Assembly (NCBI RefSeq): GCF_012489685.1
Contig: NC_080044.1
Coordinates: 48,112,964 to 48,176,963 of the forward strand
Direction: 5' to 3'
Origin: Lotus japonicus
Lineage: Eukaryota; Streptophyta; Magnoliopsida; Fabales; Fabaceae
DNA: 64,000 bases
A program made the position numbers and the translations under genes. The notes below the pieces were generated by a model that was not told the DNA's origin, ran no database searches, and saw only the letters and a program-made list of their open reading frames with translations. Positions 11,020-22,142 of this stretch are shown piece by piece; the first letter of the stretch is position 1, and each line of letters opens with the position of its first letter.

Positions 11020-12492
11020 AAATAAAGTAACACAAGAAATGGGGGTTTGAATTGTGTTCAAATAAAACTTGAGTTTTTCAAACGATTTCAAGTTTATAAA
11101 ATATTTTCGCAATCGTTTGGTGCAGCGAATATAAGCGTAAAATAATAGACGATAAGCACAAAATAATATATTATGGTTCACCCACAAAGGATGAGGCTAC
11201 GTTCAATCCTTGCCTTCACCAAGATTTCACTAAACAAGTTTCAAGTACTTCTCCTACAACAGGTATCCGACAAGACTCCTCTCACAACAAGTATTAGACA
11301 TGACTTCTCTCAACCAAGTATTCTACAAGACTTATCCTAACAAGTATTAGACAGGACTTCTCTCAGCTTCAAGTATTGTTCAGGACATTTCCTAAGATCT
11401 TCTTCACGATCGTTTGGATCTACAATGTTCATTTCTCACAAGAGGGATAATAGAAATTTCTAAGCACGAGAACTACAAAGTATTTGAGAGAATTTGACTC
11501 TAGGGTATACTTTGTGTTCTTGATCTAGAGAGATTGAAGTATGAAGATTTGACTCTTAAGTTTTTCTCTCAGACGATGAGGGCTTCTCTTTCTTGCTTGC
11601 TTGAAGAATATTTTAGACTTAGATAAAAATTCTAGCTCAGTTTCTTACTTCTGAAAACTGAGGGCTTCTTTCTCAGACGATGAGGGCTTTTCTTTCTTGC
11701 TTGCTTCAAGAGCTTCTGGGGTTCGTTGAGAGGCGTTGGAGAGTGTAGAGCATCTTGAGTATCAGTCGTCGGATCAAACGATCTTCTCAGCAGGTTCATT
11801 AAATGAACTATGTCCTTTGCTGAGGCAAAATGCTACAAAGTGTATCTTTGTCAATTGGTTGGTAGCATAAGCATCAAAGTTCCAGTCCTTTAGTGAGAGA
11901 GAGGAAACTTTGATGGTGACAACAATGTACTTGTTTCCTTGTTCAATGTGCTTTGTGAGATATCACATGATTCCTTGCACTTGACTTTCTCCTCAACAAT
12001 ATCAGAGAGATTTCAATTTGAATATATCGCTTTTTCTCTTGACATTACTTCCAGTGGACAACTTTCAAGATAGACGATGAATATCTTCATGAGTTCGGTC
12101 TTCTCAGCTGACAGACGATCAATTTGCTTGGACGGTTCGTGCATAGTTTATCCTGAAGCTTTGACTGTACTTGTATAAATGATCTTTGATTATTGTCTTG
12201 TATGGACTGTCTTCAATCTTCTCTTCTCTTGCTCAGACGATCTGATTGGTTTGAATTTCTTTACTTGTATAGCCTGCCTTGAGCGTCTTCTTGCTTTGAC
12301 TTTTGTAGTACATGACTGATAAGTCTTTTGGCATTGTCTAGTACTTTGTCATCAGATGATGGGGATGTGAAGCATATAGGTTATTTCCTGAAATATAATT
12401 TACATGAAATATTTAATCACTTCACGTATACTCTTGAAAATTGTTATCATTCAAAATTTGATAACCGGTGTATCTAGCGTTTGTACCTAACA
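11020..12492 (-). mobile_element. copia-type LTR (Sirevirus-like), minus strand
   Basis: Read on the minus strand, the LTR opens TGTTAGGTACAAACG (right border about 12492). It ends near a phrase of C-rich TTCAAACCCCC type at 11040, typical of Sirevirus-type LTR ends. Internal degenerate repeats of the GACTTCTCTCAACAAGTATT kind lie at 11220-11380. It is 1.4-1.5 kb long. No internal domain is attached, so it is probably a solo LTR, but I could not confirm a target duplication. Confidence 0.5.
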
Positions 12493-12987
12493 CATTCGTG
12501 ATTCCTCAAAATACCAGCACTATAGGTGTCAATTGATAAACACTTGATGAAAAAAAATAAGATGAGGAAGGAAAGGGAAAAAAAACTTATTCAAAAATCA
12601 GTTTAAGGTACCAAAATTGTTTTAAAAAGTCAATGCGGACAACCATTGATTTGACTAGATCCATCACATAGGCTGATAATTGAGGTAAAAGTAGATCATT
12701 AAACATTATAACGTCATAATTAACGACTTGTTTGAATAAAAATATTGAGAGAAGAAACGTTGCAAAAATCTTTTAGGGACCAATTTAGATTACAACTTAT
12801 ATTATAGGAGTTAAAAATATATTTAACTCTTCCATAAAATCAATTGTTTAAAATTATTAAATTGTAAATATATAAAGAATATGAAAAAGAAATAAAACAC
12901 TATTAGTTACATAACCTAATTTAATAATTAAAAGCAATTTTTTTAATGTTTTAACTTCTACACTATAGATAATTTTTTATGTAACCT
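12493..12987. other. AT-rich intergenic stretch, no gene seen
   Basis: Strongly AT-rich with scattered short poly-A runs and no credible frame or element ends. Confidence 0.6.
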
Positions 12988-13236
12988 ATATATAGGTGGT
13001 TACTAAAATATTAGATAAGAGAATCAAGAGGGTGGTGCTTAAGGTAATTGATGGCAGCCAATTTGCATTTGTTGAGGGTAGAAATATGCTTGATTGTGTA
13101 GTCATCGCTAATAAGGTAATTCACGAGGCAAAGAACATAAACTCTCCGGTCTTAATTCTTAAGAGAGACTAAGAGAAGGCCTACGACTCGGTAAGATGAA
13201 ATTTTCTTTTTTATTTTCTAAGGAGGATGAAGCTTA
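12988..13236 (+). pseudogene. LINE reverse transcriptase fragment
   Basis: The frame from about 12993 reads as the conserved N-terminal part of a plant non-LTR (L1-type) reverse transcriptase. It contains IDGSQFAFVEGRNMLDCV, then VIHEAKN and, after an in-frame stop, KAYDSV, the block preceding the first catalytic region. In the living enzyme this domain copies LINE RNA at the nicked target. Only about 80 residues remain, a stop interrupts the frame, and the YADD catalytic region is absent. It is dead debris. Confidence 0.75.
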
Positions 13237-13245
13237 GTTTTTTTT

Positions 13246-13494
13246 GTGGCCAGAAAATTTTTAATTAAACGTGGAAATTACAAGGGGTGTTTTAACCCTA
13301 ACAAATGTATACATGAGTTTGAAAATCAACTAAGAGATTTCCATTGTGCGTTAGAAAGTTCTAAGGCAAACAAGTGGATTCTGAATCCACTCAATGACAA
13401 TGTTCACATACGATACTTGTACGGATCAATAGTGAAAACTATGTTCCTTGTGCTGAAAGAGGCTCAACAACTAATTATATGTGGTTGCTACTGA
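13246..13494 (+). pseudogene. 82-codon fragment, unrecognised
   Basis: An 82-codon frame directly downstream of the LINE scrap. It has a mixed, non-repetitive composition (FNPNKCIHEFENQLRDFHCAL), which makes it more protein-like than its surroundings. The order of an FNP-type start, an EF..Q..DF..AL helix and a terminal CGCY faintly recalls the FAR1/FHY3 transposase-derived family. The match is too weak to name it. There is no promoter signal. Confidence 0.25.
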
Positions 13495-13725
13495 TAGAGT
13501 AGAAATTGGTAAAAATAAATACAGTTTTTTCTACAATCATGAATTATGAATTAATGTGAAATGTAATTTTACTTTTTTTTTTATTTGAAATGTTTCTGAG
13601 AAGAGATAGCGTCTTATGACTTTACAACTAGGTTGACATACAAATATGTGAAAGGAATAAGTCAAGCAACACTGAAGAACCTTTACTTACTTTTGTCATC
13701 AATAATGATTCATAGACATAACTAC

Positions 13726-14210
13726 AGTAAAAACACCCCAAACACCCCTTTTTCCTGTGGATTTGGCCAAATAATACACTGAACTAACCACCTAAATACA
13801 CATGACTAACCATAAAGCACATAACCTTGTAAAGTTGAAATTCCTAAATTAGGGATTTGGCCAAATAATACACTGAACTAACCACCTAAATACACATGAC
13901 TAACCGTAAAGCACAGAACCGTGTAAAGTTGAAATTCCTAAATTAGGGATTTGGCCAAATAATACACTGAACTAACCACCTAAATACACATGACTAACCA
14001 TAAAGCACAAAACCGTGTAAACTTGAAATTCCTAAATTAGGGATTTGGCCAAATAATACACTGAACTAACCACCTAAATACACATGACTAACCATAAATA
14101 ACAGAACACGGTTCTGTTCTTTATGGTTAGTCATGTGTATTTAGGTGGTTAGTTCAGTGTATTATTTGGCCAAATCCGCAGGAAAAAGGGGTGTTTGGGG
14201 TGTTTTTACT
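13726..14210. mobile_element. foldback element with 94-bp tandem repeats
   Basis: The left end AGTAAAAACACCCC (13726) is the exact complement of the right end GGGGTGTTTTTACT (to 14210). The inverted arms extend about 100 bp. Inside, a 94-bp unit beginning GGATTTGGCC starts at 13759, 13853, 13947 and 14041. The last copy runs into an inverted copy at about 14110-14180. Each unit carries ACTGAACTAACCACC. No protein is encoded and no target duplication was evident. It resembles a MITE whose subterminal region expanded in tandem. Confidence 0.75.
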
Positions 14211-14335
14211 ATTTATATGTCTAGGAATCTTTTTCCCATTTGTCATTGTGTATTATTTTTCTTATCGAAGTTTGCAATTGCTTGTGATTTAATTTGAACT
14301 TGTCACTAATTTAATTGAAGAAGGAGGAGGAGGAG

Positions 14336-15133
14336 TGATGAGAACCAAAGGGGTCTTTTATTTTTAGTTTATTTTAATTCAATAAATATGCATATGACCA
14401 ATTGAATAAGTTGGGTCCAAATGCATTATGTTGCCGAATTTTATTTTAGTGTGTTTAATCCACTTCAAGTGGTGTGTGTGTGCATGTGGTGCATGAAGGG
14501 CTTAAAGGGAGGGACCCATTCCTTTCTTAAAACTCTTTGAATGTGTTTGAATTTGAATAAGTTCTGAATGGAGGAGTTACATCAGCCAAGTCAAAGGATT
14601 GAAGAGCTTTCAAAGCCAAGAATGGAGTTACAAAGACAAGGAAATTAAGTGCATAAAGAGCATTGAATGCTATGTTTACATGAAGCAATCAGCCACCAAA
14701 TACACGCTCAGGGCTGAAGCAAAACACTATCTTCCTCTTTTAATTTGTAACTCCTAGCCTAGGATTCTCCTAGAGAAATTACACCTCATCATTTTTGTAA
14801 CTAGGCTGAATTTTCTTGTTCTTTATAAGGAAAACTCCTTCATTGTAATTGACAGATTTTGAATGAATTTGAGTAATTTTTCTGAGTTAATTCAGATTGT
14901 TTGAGAGTGATTCTCATATCTCTTGAGTGATTCAAGACCTTGACTTATCAAAGGTTTGCCACCACCTTTGTGTGACGTCTGCACTTCCGTATTCACAAAG
15001 TTCCATTCCAATTCTGTCCAACTTTTCCTTGCACGAAATTCTTCTTTATTTTTCCCTTCCAACTCTGATTTCTCAAGTCCTAAAATCATCCTAGACGATC
15101 CTTCAAGCCCTTGCTCCATCTTGGGTCATATCA
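14336..15133 (+). repeat. 5' LTR of the gag-protease element
   Basis: It opens TGATGAGAACC and closes GGGTCATATCA. It is nearly identical to the right LTR except for scattered substitutions and the lack of about 33 bp present in the right copy near 18272-18304. A TATAAGG-like box at 14823 may act as the LTR promoter. Confidence 0.9.
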
Positions 15134-15135
15134 TT

Positions 15136-15149
15136 TGGTATTCAGAGCT
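15136..15149 (+). other. primer-binding site
   Basis: TGGTATTCAGAGCT starts two bases after the LTR. It is the initiator-methionine-tRNA type (TGGTATCAGAGC) with one extra T, where minus-strand DNA synthesis would begin. Confidence 0.7.
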
Positions 15150-15722
15150 CCGGTTCTAGGATTCTTCATTCTTTTCTTCTCTGGAATTTTGGTTAGAAAC
15201 TTTTAATTTTGTCTTGTCATTAGTTCTTGTTTTTCCTTTGGCTGAACAATTGCAAATGTTAAGCCTTGTTAAAAAAAAAAAAGAATGAAAATTCAAAAAA
15301 AAATGATGGCTGAATGGTTCTTGTTTAAGTAGCCAAAATCAAATTGTCTCAAAGTGATATTGTTGCTAGAATTCCAGTTTTCGTTCTTCCTTTCTTTTCT
15401 ATTCATTTATGTTGTTCTTAAATTTTTTTTTTTTATTTTCTTCTTGTGTCCTTTCTCTATTCAGTTCTGTTAGTTTTTTTTTTTGGTTTCTTTCCTCTTC
15501 TATTTTCTTAAGTCCATTCTAATATGTGTGACTCTACACGAATTTGGTGGCATAATTCTTTGTGTGTCTTAACTTTGATTTACTCAAGAGATTGTGAGAA
15601 TTTTTGAGTGGAAAAAGGCAAGAGTGCACATCATAGAAAAGCCAATTTGAGGGAAAACACGAGTGAAGTGAGGTAAACACTAACATTTGTTTGTTCTACT
15701 TGAATCTTTTCATTTGTCAAAG

Positions 15723-17519
15723 ATGTTAGGAGAAGAGGAGGAGCAACCAGCAATGCGACTTTTGACCATCGAAATGCGGGCTCTTACACAACATCTGGAA
15801 AACTTAATGAGAAGGCAAACTGAAGAGATCCACGAAAGGCTGGATCAAATGGAGAACCGGAACAATAGTGACAGTGAAGGCGGGAGGCCACGACGAATTC
15901 GTGTAAATCCTAGACCTGCTCAGATTGAAGGAGTCAAATTCCAAATTCCTACTTTTAAGGGAAAGAGTGATCCAGAGGCATACTTGGAGTGGGAACTCAA
16001 AATAGAGCATGTCTTTACTTGCAACAACTATGAGGTGGACCAAAAGGTGAAACTTGCAGCTGCTCACTTCTCAGACTATGTTCTTGTTTGGTGGAATAAG
16101 TTTGCAAAAGAGAGATTGAGAAATGAGGAGCCAGCGGTGGAAACATGGGCTGAAATGAAACGAATCATGAGAAAAAGATATGTCCCTTCAAGCCATGCTA
16201 GGGATGTAAAATTTAAACTTCAAAAACTTACCCAAGGCAGCAAGAGTGTTGAGGAGTATTACTAAGAACTTGAGGTGCTTATGTTGCAAGCCAATCTTGA
16301 GGAGGATGAAGAGGTAACCATGATTCGATTTATTAATGGTTTATCTAATGATGTTAGAGATGTTGTAGAACTCCAGGAATATGTAGACATGGAGGAGTTG
16401 TTGCACAAGGCCACTAAAGTTGAGCAACAACTCAAAAGAAAAGGCTTGGAAAGAAAGAGTTCTTCCATTTCCAACTCCTCTAGTTGGAGGGACAAAAGCA
16501 AAGGTGAAGGAGCTTCTGCATCTAGCAAGAACACATCCACACCTCAAGAGAAGGCACCATCAAAGCCTCTTGAGAAACCTCCTAAAAAGAGCAGAGAGGT
16601 AAAATGTTTTAAATGCCAAGGCATGGGACATTATGCTTATGAATGTGCCTCCAAAAAGACCATGATTCTTAGGGATGATGGAGACTACGCCAGTGAGTCC
16701 GAAGGAGAACAAATTGAAGAAGAGGAGGCAGCCATGAATGGTGAATTGTTGATGATCCGGAGGATGCTTGGTATCCAACAAAACCCCAAATCCGAAAGCC
16801 AAAGGGAGAACATTTTTCACACAAGATGTTCAATCAAAGGACAGGTTTGTATGATGATAATTGATGGAGGGAGCTGCATTAATGTTGCTAGTGAAAGAAT
16901 GGTAGAAAAGCTGAATTTGGTCACAAAGCCTCATCCTTGGCCATACAAGCTTCAATGGCTCAGTCACTATGGAGAAATTCAAGTAAGTAAACAAGTTGAA
17001 CTTGACTTTTCCATAGGCAAATACAAGGATAAAGTGTTGTGTGATGTCGTCCCAATGGAAGCTAGTCACATACTCTTGGGGAGGCCATGGAAATATGACA
17101 CTAAAGCTGACCACAATGGCTACTCCAACAAATACTGTTTTGAGCATCAAGGCCAGAACATCATACTCAAACCTTTGAATCCTAGTGAGGTGCGTGAGGA
17201 TCAAAAGAAAATGAGAGAAAAGATTGAACAAGAGAGAAAACAAAAGAGTGAAACAGTTGACAGAAAGCAAAAAGAAAAGAGTGAAACACTTGAGAGAAAA
17301 GAACTCTGTTTGATAAATGAAGTGAGAAAAGAAGTAAATGAGGGTGAAAATAATAGTGATGATCAATTGCTTTCTTGCAAAGAAGTAGATTCGAATTCTA
17401 ATGAGATACTTGTTTGTCAAGAGGTGTTGAAATTATTTTGCAGGATCAAGAACCATGTGATCACCCATCACCAAGGAGGATTGATAATCACATTGGCTTC
17501 ATTCCAAGTGCACCATTAG
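15723..17519 (+). pseudogene. Ty3/gypsy gag-protease reading frame with one stop
   Basis: From the start MLGEEEEQPAMRL the frame encodes a capsid-type retrotransposon gag domain (around residues 80-180, with the conserved YLEWE and WWNK patches). A CCHC zinc knuckle follows (CFKCQGMGHYAYEC, about 16603-16647), then a pepsin-like protease block with MIIDGGSC (about 16855) and LLGRPW. Gag packages element RNA and the protease matures it. One in-frame TAA at 16263-16265 splits gag; both halves share a frame, so a single nonsense change suffices to explain it. I chose the ATG at 15723 over the one at 15687 because the acidic gag start begins there. The C-terminus degenerates into a Lys/Glu-rich stretch. 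Confidence 0.85.
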
Positions 17520-17934
17520 TTACTAAGCCAGCATTCATGACCAATCCTCAAGAGGTGGAGCAGGAAGTTGTTTATGTGAATCTGACCCACATGGATGATT
17601 ATTTTAGTATTGGTGATAAAGCTTGCATGCTGAGTGCTTCTTCACATGTTTTTCAGTGTGTCACTAGTTTAAGAAGTTACGCATATGCCCTTGGTGGAGA
17701 AATAGAGACAACTGGTTCAAATTGTGCATTCAGAAGAAAATACTTTTTTAAATATCTTGATGAATATGGTTGTTTGCAAAGTGTAGGACATGCAGATTGG
17801 GAGAGCTACTTAACTTTTGAGTTCATTGAACATGAGTGCTTCAGAAGTTGGCTTGCATTCATGAGATTAGTCTTTGATCCAGGAGGCAATCAAGAGCTAA
17901 ATTCGAGGTCGAATTTTCTCGAAGAAGGAGGGAA
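17414..17934 (+). pseudogene. C-terminal polyprotein remnant
   Basis: This frame overlaps the end of the gag-protease frame, shifted by one register. It ends with a block of SNFLEEGGND type, which closes many plant Ty3/gypsy polyproteins just before the purine tract and 3' LTR. The intervening reverse transcriptase, RNase H and integrase are missing, so an internal deletion removed most of pol. The middle segment (HMDDYFSIGDKAC) has no domain I recognise. Confidence 0.55.
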
Positions 17935-18764
17935 TGATGAGAACCAAAGGGGTCTTTTATTTTTAGTTTATTTTAATTCAATAAATATGCATATGACAAT
18001 TGAATAAGTTGGGTCCAAATGCATTATGTTGCTGAATTTTATTTTAGTATGTTTAATCCACTTCAAGTGGTGTGTGTGTGCAAGTGGCGCATGAAGGGCT
18101 TAAAGGGAGGGACCCATTCCTTTCTTAAAACTCTTTGAATGTGTTTGAATTTGAATAAGTTCTGAATGGAGGAGTTACATCAGCCAAGTCAAAGGATTGA
18201 AGAGCTTTCAAAGCCAAGAATGGAGTTACAAAGACAAGAAAATTAAGTGCATAAAGAGCATTGAATGCTATGTTCCCTGGTCATGAATAACAATCAAGAA
18301 AGGGAGTTACATGAAGCAATCAGCCACCAAATACACGCCCAGGGCTGAAGCAAAACACTATCTTCCTCTTTTAATTTGTAACTCCTAGCCTAGGATTCTC
18401 CTAGAGAAAGTACACCTCATCATTTTTGTAACTAGGCTGAATTTTCTTGTTCTTTATAAGGAAAACTCCTTCATTGTAATTGACAGATTTTGAATGAATT
18501 TGAGTAATTTTTCTGAGTTAATTCAGATTGTTTGAGAGTGATTCTCATATCTCTTGAGGGATTCAAGACCTTGACTTATCAAAGGTTTGCCACCACCTTT
18601 GTGTGACGTCTGCACTTCCGTATTCACAAAGTTCCATTCCAATTCTGTCCAACTTTTCCTTGCACGAAATTCTTCTTTATTTTTCCCTTCCAACTCTGAT
18701 TTCTCAAGTCCTAAAATCATCCTAAACGATCCTTCAAGCCTTTGCTCCATCTTGGGTCATATCA
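17935..18764 (+). repeat. 3' LTR of the gag-protease element
   Basis: An 830-bp direct copy of the left LTR, opening TGATGAGAACC and closing CATATCA. It contains about 33 bp (around 18272-18304) absent from the left LTR. Since both LTRs are identical at integration, that indel and the few substitutions arose afterwards. Confidence 0.9.
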
Positions 18765-18769
18765 AGGAG

Positions 18770-19127
18770 GGGAGGAGCTTTTGGGTTCATAAGATGGAGA
18801 TATGAATTTGTGGGGTTTGAGATGATTATGAAAGGGAGAAGGAGGAAATTGGATGGAAGAAATTTTTGAAGGGCTAAAACATTTGTGAAAAGTACACATG
18901 GGAAGCCTATGTGTATTGATGACTAGATAAAAGATTTGTCACATACGAAACATAATACAATAATATTTCAAAAAAAAAGAAACATGATACTATAAAAACC
19001 ATTTTAAATTAACAAAATTTGTCAAGGACTAAAAAAGAGATTTTTTTTTCTCAAGTGTAAAAGTCAGATAATACAGAATTTAAAATTAGTTAACTTAGTC
19101 ATACAATATTTTATTCTATTTATTTAT
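18770..19127. other. intergenic, no gene seen
   Basis: G/A-rich for the first 100 bp, then AT-rich. No credible frame. Confidence 0.6.
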
Positions 19128-20030
19128 AAAATTTAATACTTTTTCAAGTAAACTTTACTTATAAAATTTATCTCTTAGTATATCAAATAGAGCATAAATC
19201 CTCACTCATTGAAATGAAGCGTGTATTGTGTCAACCGTTTATCGCTTAGTCCGAACACTCCGGTGAGGGGATTAATTATTGTTGTCGATTATAGATACCT
19301 TAGGCTCGTCCGAAAAAATTAGATAGAGCATTTAATACTTGTTCACGTCAACTTTACTTATATATTAGTATCTTATTATATAGAATTTAACATTAGTAAT
19401 TTTTAGTCATATAATATTTAATACTAATTATTAATAATTATTAATAGTATTTATATCTATGTACCAAAAAAAATAGTATTTATGTCTTAGTATATTCAAT
19501 ATATCATTTAATACTTGTTCTAGTCAACTTTACTTATATATATCTTTTAAGTTTTTATATAAAGGCTTTTTAAAGCTTTTTATATTTTTTCCTAAATATA
19601 AATAATTAAGAAATATTTATGTATTAGTTAGTGAAATAATAATAAACCTTTTTTTTAAATAAAATAATAATAAACCTCAAGGGACATCAATGAAATTTCT
19701 CCTTAGTATTATATAATATTTTATTCAATTTATTGACAGTATTTTTATCTTATTGCATTAAATATAGCATCAAATACTTGTTCTAGTCAACTATTTTTTA
19801 TATATTTTACTTTTATACATTTTATTATATTCTATTTTTTTACAATATTTACATTTTATTATATTAAACATAGCATTTGATATTTGTTCAAGTCAACTAT
19901 ACTCATATAATATTTATTATATTTATTTAAATTATTAATATATTAGTATATTAAATATAATTTTTAATCCTTGTTCAAGTCAATTCTAATTAAATATAAT
20001 TTATTTATTAATATTTAATATATAATTAAT
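19128..20030. repeat. diverged repeat upstream of HyPRP-1
   Basis: A motif of the form ATTTAATACTTGTTCAAGTC followed by AACTTTACTTATA recurs at about 19135, 19330, 19505, 19770, 19875 and 19965, with irregular spacing and AT-rich filler. Four copies contain AGTCAA (about 19516, 19786, 19890, 19978), the reverse complement of the W-box core TTGACT bound by WRKY factors. It lies 0.1-1 kb upstream of the HyPRP-1 TATA box, so it may influence that promoter. Function is inferred only. Confidence 0.6.
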
Positions 20031-20120
20031 TAAATAATATTATATTAATAATGAATTAATTTAAATTGAGATGGTTTCTTTATCAGCCTATTTAATTACT
20101 CTCAACCACACCATGAGCTC

Positions 20121-20128
20121 TATATAAA
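20121..20128 (+). promoter_or_regulatory. TATA box of HyPRP-1
   Basis: TATATAAA, 112 bp upstream of the first ATG. The spacing leaves a leader of roughly 80-90 nt. The same box sits at nearly the same distance before HyPRP-2 (40912). Confidence 0.8.
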
Positions 20129-20239
20129 CCACCATCTAATGAAAGTTAAGAACATATCCATAGAAACTCTTCTCTTGAGCTCAAGCCTCTAGTAGTTAAG
20201 AGTTTAGTTAGAAAACACTAACAATAGCTTCAAGAGTTT

Positions 20240-20644
20240 ATGATGGCCTCTAAACCTTGTTCCCACCTTGCTATTTTCCTGACACTCAACCTCATCTTCT
20301 TTTCACTTGTCACAGCATGCGGTAACAAAAATTGCCCTCCTCCAACATCAAACCCCAACCTAAAACCTAACCTTTCTTCAAGCGGAAAGTGCCCCCGTGA
20401 CACACTCAAACTAGGTGTGTGTACTGATGTGTTGGGGTCGTTGTTGAACGTGACATTAGGTCAACCACCAGTGGCACCATGCTGCTCCTTCTTCCAAGGC
20501 CTTGTTGACCTTGAGGCTGCGGTGTGTCTCTGTACCGCCCTTAAAGCAGACATTTTGGGCATCCATCTCAACATTCCCATCTCACTCCGTTTGCTCCTCA
20601 ACGTTTGCTCAAAGAAAGTCCCAGATGGCTTCCAATGTGCCTAA
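20240..20644 (+). CDS. HyPRP-1, DC2.15-like eight-cysteine proline-rich protein
   Basis: An intact intronless gene of 134 residues. Residues 1-26 form a signal peptide with a [15 protein letters not shown] core, so the product should be secreted to the cell wall. A short Pro/Asn linker (33-49) is followed by an eight-cysteine domain of the lipid-transfer / hydrophobic-seed fold: C51-X9-C61-X19-C81C82-X13-C96-X-C98-X24-C123-X9-C133, exactly the HyPRP spacing. Family members (carrot DC2.15, 14-kDa PRPs) are linked to wall structure, extension growth and stress or defence. The exact ligand of this one is unknown. ATG codons lie at 20240 and 20243; the first is taken. Its closest relative here is HyPRP-2. 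A MULE and Helitron-type ends follow 50-1500 bp downstream. Confidence 0.94.
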   Translation: MMASKPCSHLAIFLTLNLIFFSLVTACGNKNCPPPTSNPNLKPNLSSSGKCPRDTLKLGVCTDVLGSLLNVTLGQPPVAPCCSFFQGLVDLEAAVCLCTALKADILGIHLNIPISLRLLLNVCSKKVPDGFQCA

Positions 20645-20696
20645 TCATACACACCAATAACTTCTCTTTTTCTATAGTTTGAGTACTATTGTAATA

Positions 20697-20753
20697 ACCC
20701 GTGCGATGCACGAGATAGTATTATATTGAAAATTTATTATGCTATATTAAATA
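20697..20753 (-). mobile_element. degenerate Helitron-type 3' end
   Basis: The inverted word CCCGTGC...GCACGAG (20698-20714) is the complement of a Helitron 3' hairpin with one mismatch. It resembles the cleaner copy at 22156. It starts about 50 bp after the HyPRP-1 stop codon, so it may lie within that gene's 3' untranslated or terminator region. The rest of the fragment is cut by MULE-2. Confidence 0.45.
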
Positions 20754-21945
20754 GGCTTAAAAGCATTTTTGGTCCCCCACGAATTCGAAATGTGCAAAAG
20801 GAGTCCCTAACGTTTAAAAATAGCAATCTTAATCCTCAACGTTATACTCAGTCAACAGTTTTGGTCCCTTTACCCTTTTCCGTTAGAAAACTAACGTTTT
20901 CTGCCTACGTGGAATTTTTAAATAATATTTAAATTGATAAAATTAAATAAAAATAAAAACCCATTAATCTTCATCTCCTTCCTCTTCACGTTCATCATCT
21001 TCTCCATCATTAAAAACATAAAATACATAAAATAAAATAATTAATATTACAGTCCCATTCTTCCATTTAATTCACCAAAACCCTTCATCATCTCGTTGTG
21101 AGCGTGGATCTGATGGTTGGTTTACTGAGGCCTTTCGCTGTGGTCAGATCTGGGTTGGTGAGGGACGAAATCGGGACTGGTGGCTCACAGTGGTGGCGGC
21201 GGTACGCGAGACTGAGCTCGCAACAATGATGGTTCTCACTCAAACGATGTCTCTCTCTCACTCTCATTCTGAATCACTTCTTCTGGGTGGGTTCTTTTGT
21301 GGTTGTAGCAATACTGGGTTGTGGGGTTTGGTTAAGAAAAGTTGCATCTAGTTTAATTGTGGTTGAGATGGTGTGTTTATGAATTAATTTTCTGGAAAAC
21401 AAGTAAAGCACTTGGTACATTAACGAAGGGGGAATCATAGGAAAATAGAAAGGATTTGGAAACGGAGTACAGATATGCAATTGGAGCTTAATACTAACCC
21501 ACCACTTTCATTCTTTTGACTATTAAGCCTCTTCAATTTCGTCATATCAATTGTGTTCGTCTGTTCAGTTGTTTTCTTTCTTCGTGTGGCACTGTGGCTA
21601 TATCTCTCTTGCATTTGGTTTGATGTTGACATATGTGTCTGGTAGATGGTGGTTGAAATAGTGTGTTTTCTGAATTTACTGGGTTTTAGGTGATGGAAAA
21701 ATTAAGATGATAATTTTTTTTTCCTGGGTTTTATGGAGAAAATGATGAAGATGGTGGAAGAATAACTGAAGATGATTAATTTTTCCTGGGTTTTTCAGAA
21801 AACGTTAGTTTTCTAACGGAAAAGGGTAAAGGGACCAAAACTGTTGACGGAGTATAACGTTGAGGATCAAGAATGCTATTTTAAAACGTTAGGGACTCCT
21901 TTTGCACATTTCGAATTCGTGGGGTACCAAAAATGCTTTTAAGCC
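20754..21945. mobile_element. Mutator-like element (MULE-2)
   Basis: The terminal inverted repeats begin GGCTTAAAAGCATTTTTGG and extend about 150 bp (20754-20910 and 21795-21945). A perfect 9-bp target duplication TATTAAATA lies at 20745-20753 and 21946-21954. It has no transposase. The interior contains GT-rich and T-rich stretches without a recognisable gene. It lies about 110 bp downstream of the HyPRP-1 stop codon. Confidence 0.9.
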
Positions 21946-22142
21946 TATTAAATAAATCGTATTATCATATTAATAAAAAAAACAGCAACAACTTCTAAAT
22001 TAAATATATTTGTAGTTTTCTCATGAGGTAATAAAATGATGTGCAATTGATAGAATTAAAAATGTAATGGAAATGGTTAACAACAAAAATAATAAAAAAA
22101 TGCACAAGTTATTTAATTACACTCAAGTAAGTTATAATAAAA

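Larger units (their letters stand above)
14336..18764 (+). mobile_element. non-autonomous Ty3/gypsy element (gag-protease only)
   Basis: A complete LTR retrotransposon by structure. It has direct LTRs (14336-15133 and 17935-18764), a primer-binding site after the left LTR, a purine-rich tract before the right LTR, and a perfect 5-bp target duplication AGGAG at 14331-14335 and 18765-18769. Between the LTRs lie only gag, a zinc knuckle, a protease and a short C-terminal pol scrap. Reverse transcriptase, RNase H and integrase are absent, so it needs help from an autonomous relative. The protease block (IIDGGSC) and layout suggest the chromovirus branch. Confidence 0.92.

Noticed and set aside
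13759..14100. CRISPR array
   Set aside because: The 94-bp units are contiguous tandem copies without unique spacers, in a plant genome.
16830..17420. 196-codon minus-strand frame
   Set aside because: It is the antisense shadow of the gag-protease frame; composition is Phe/Leu/Ile-rich without any domain.
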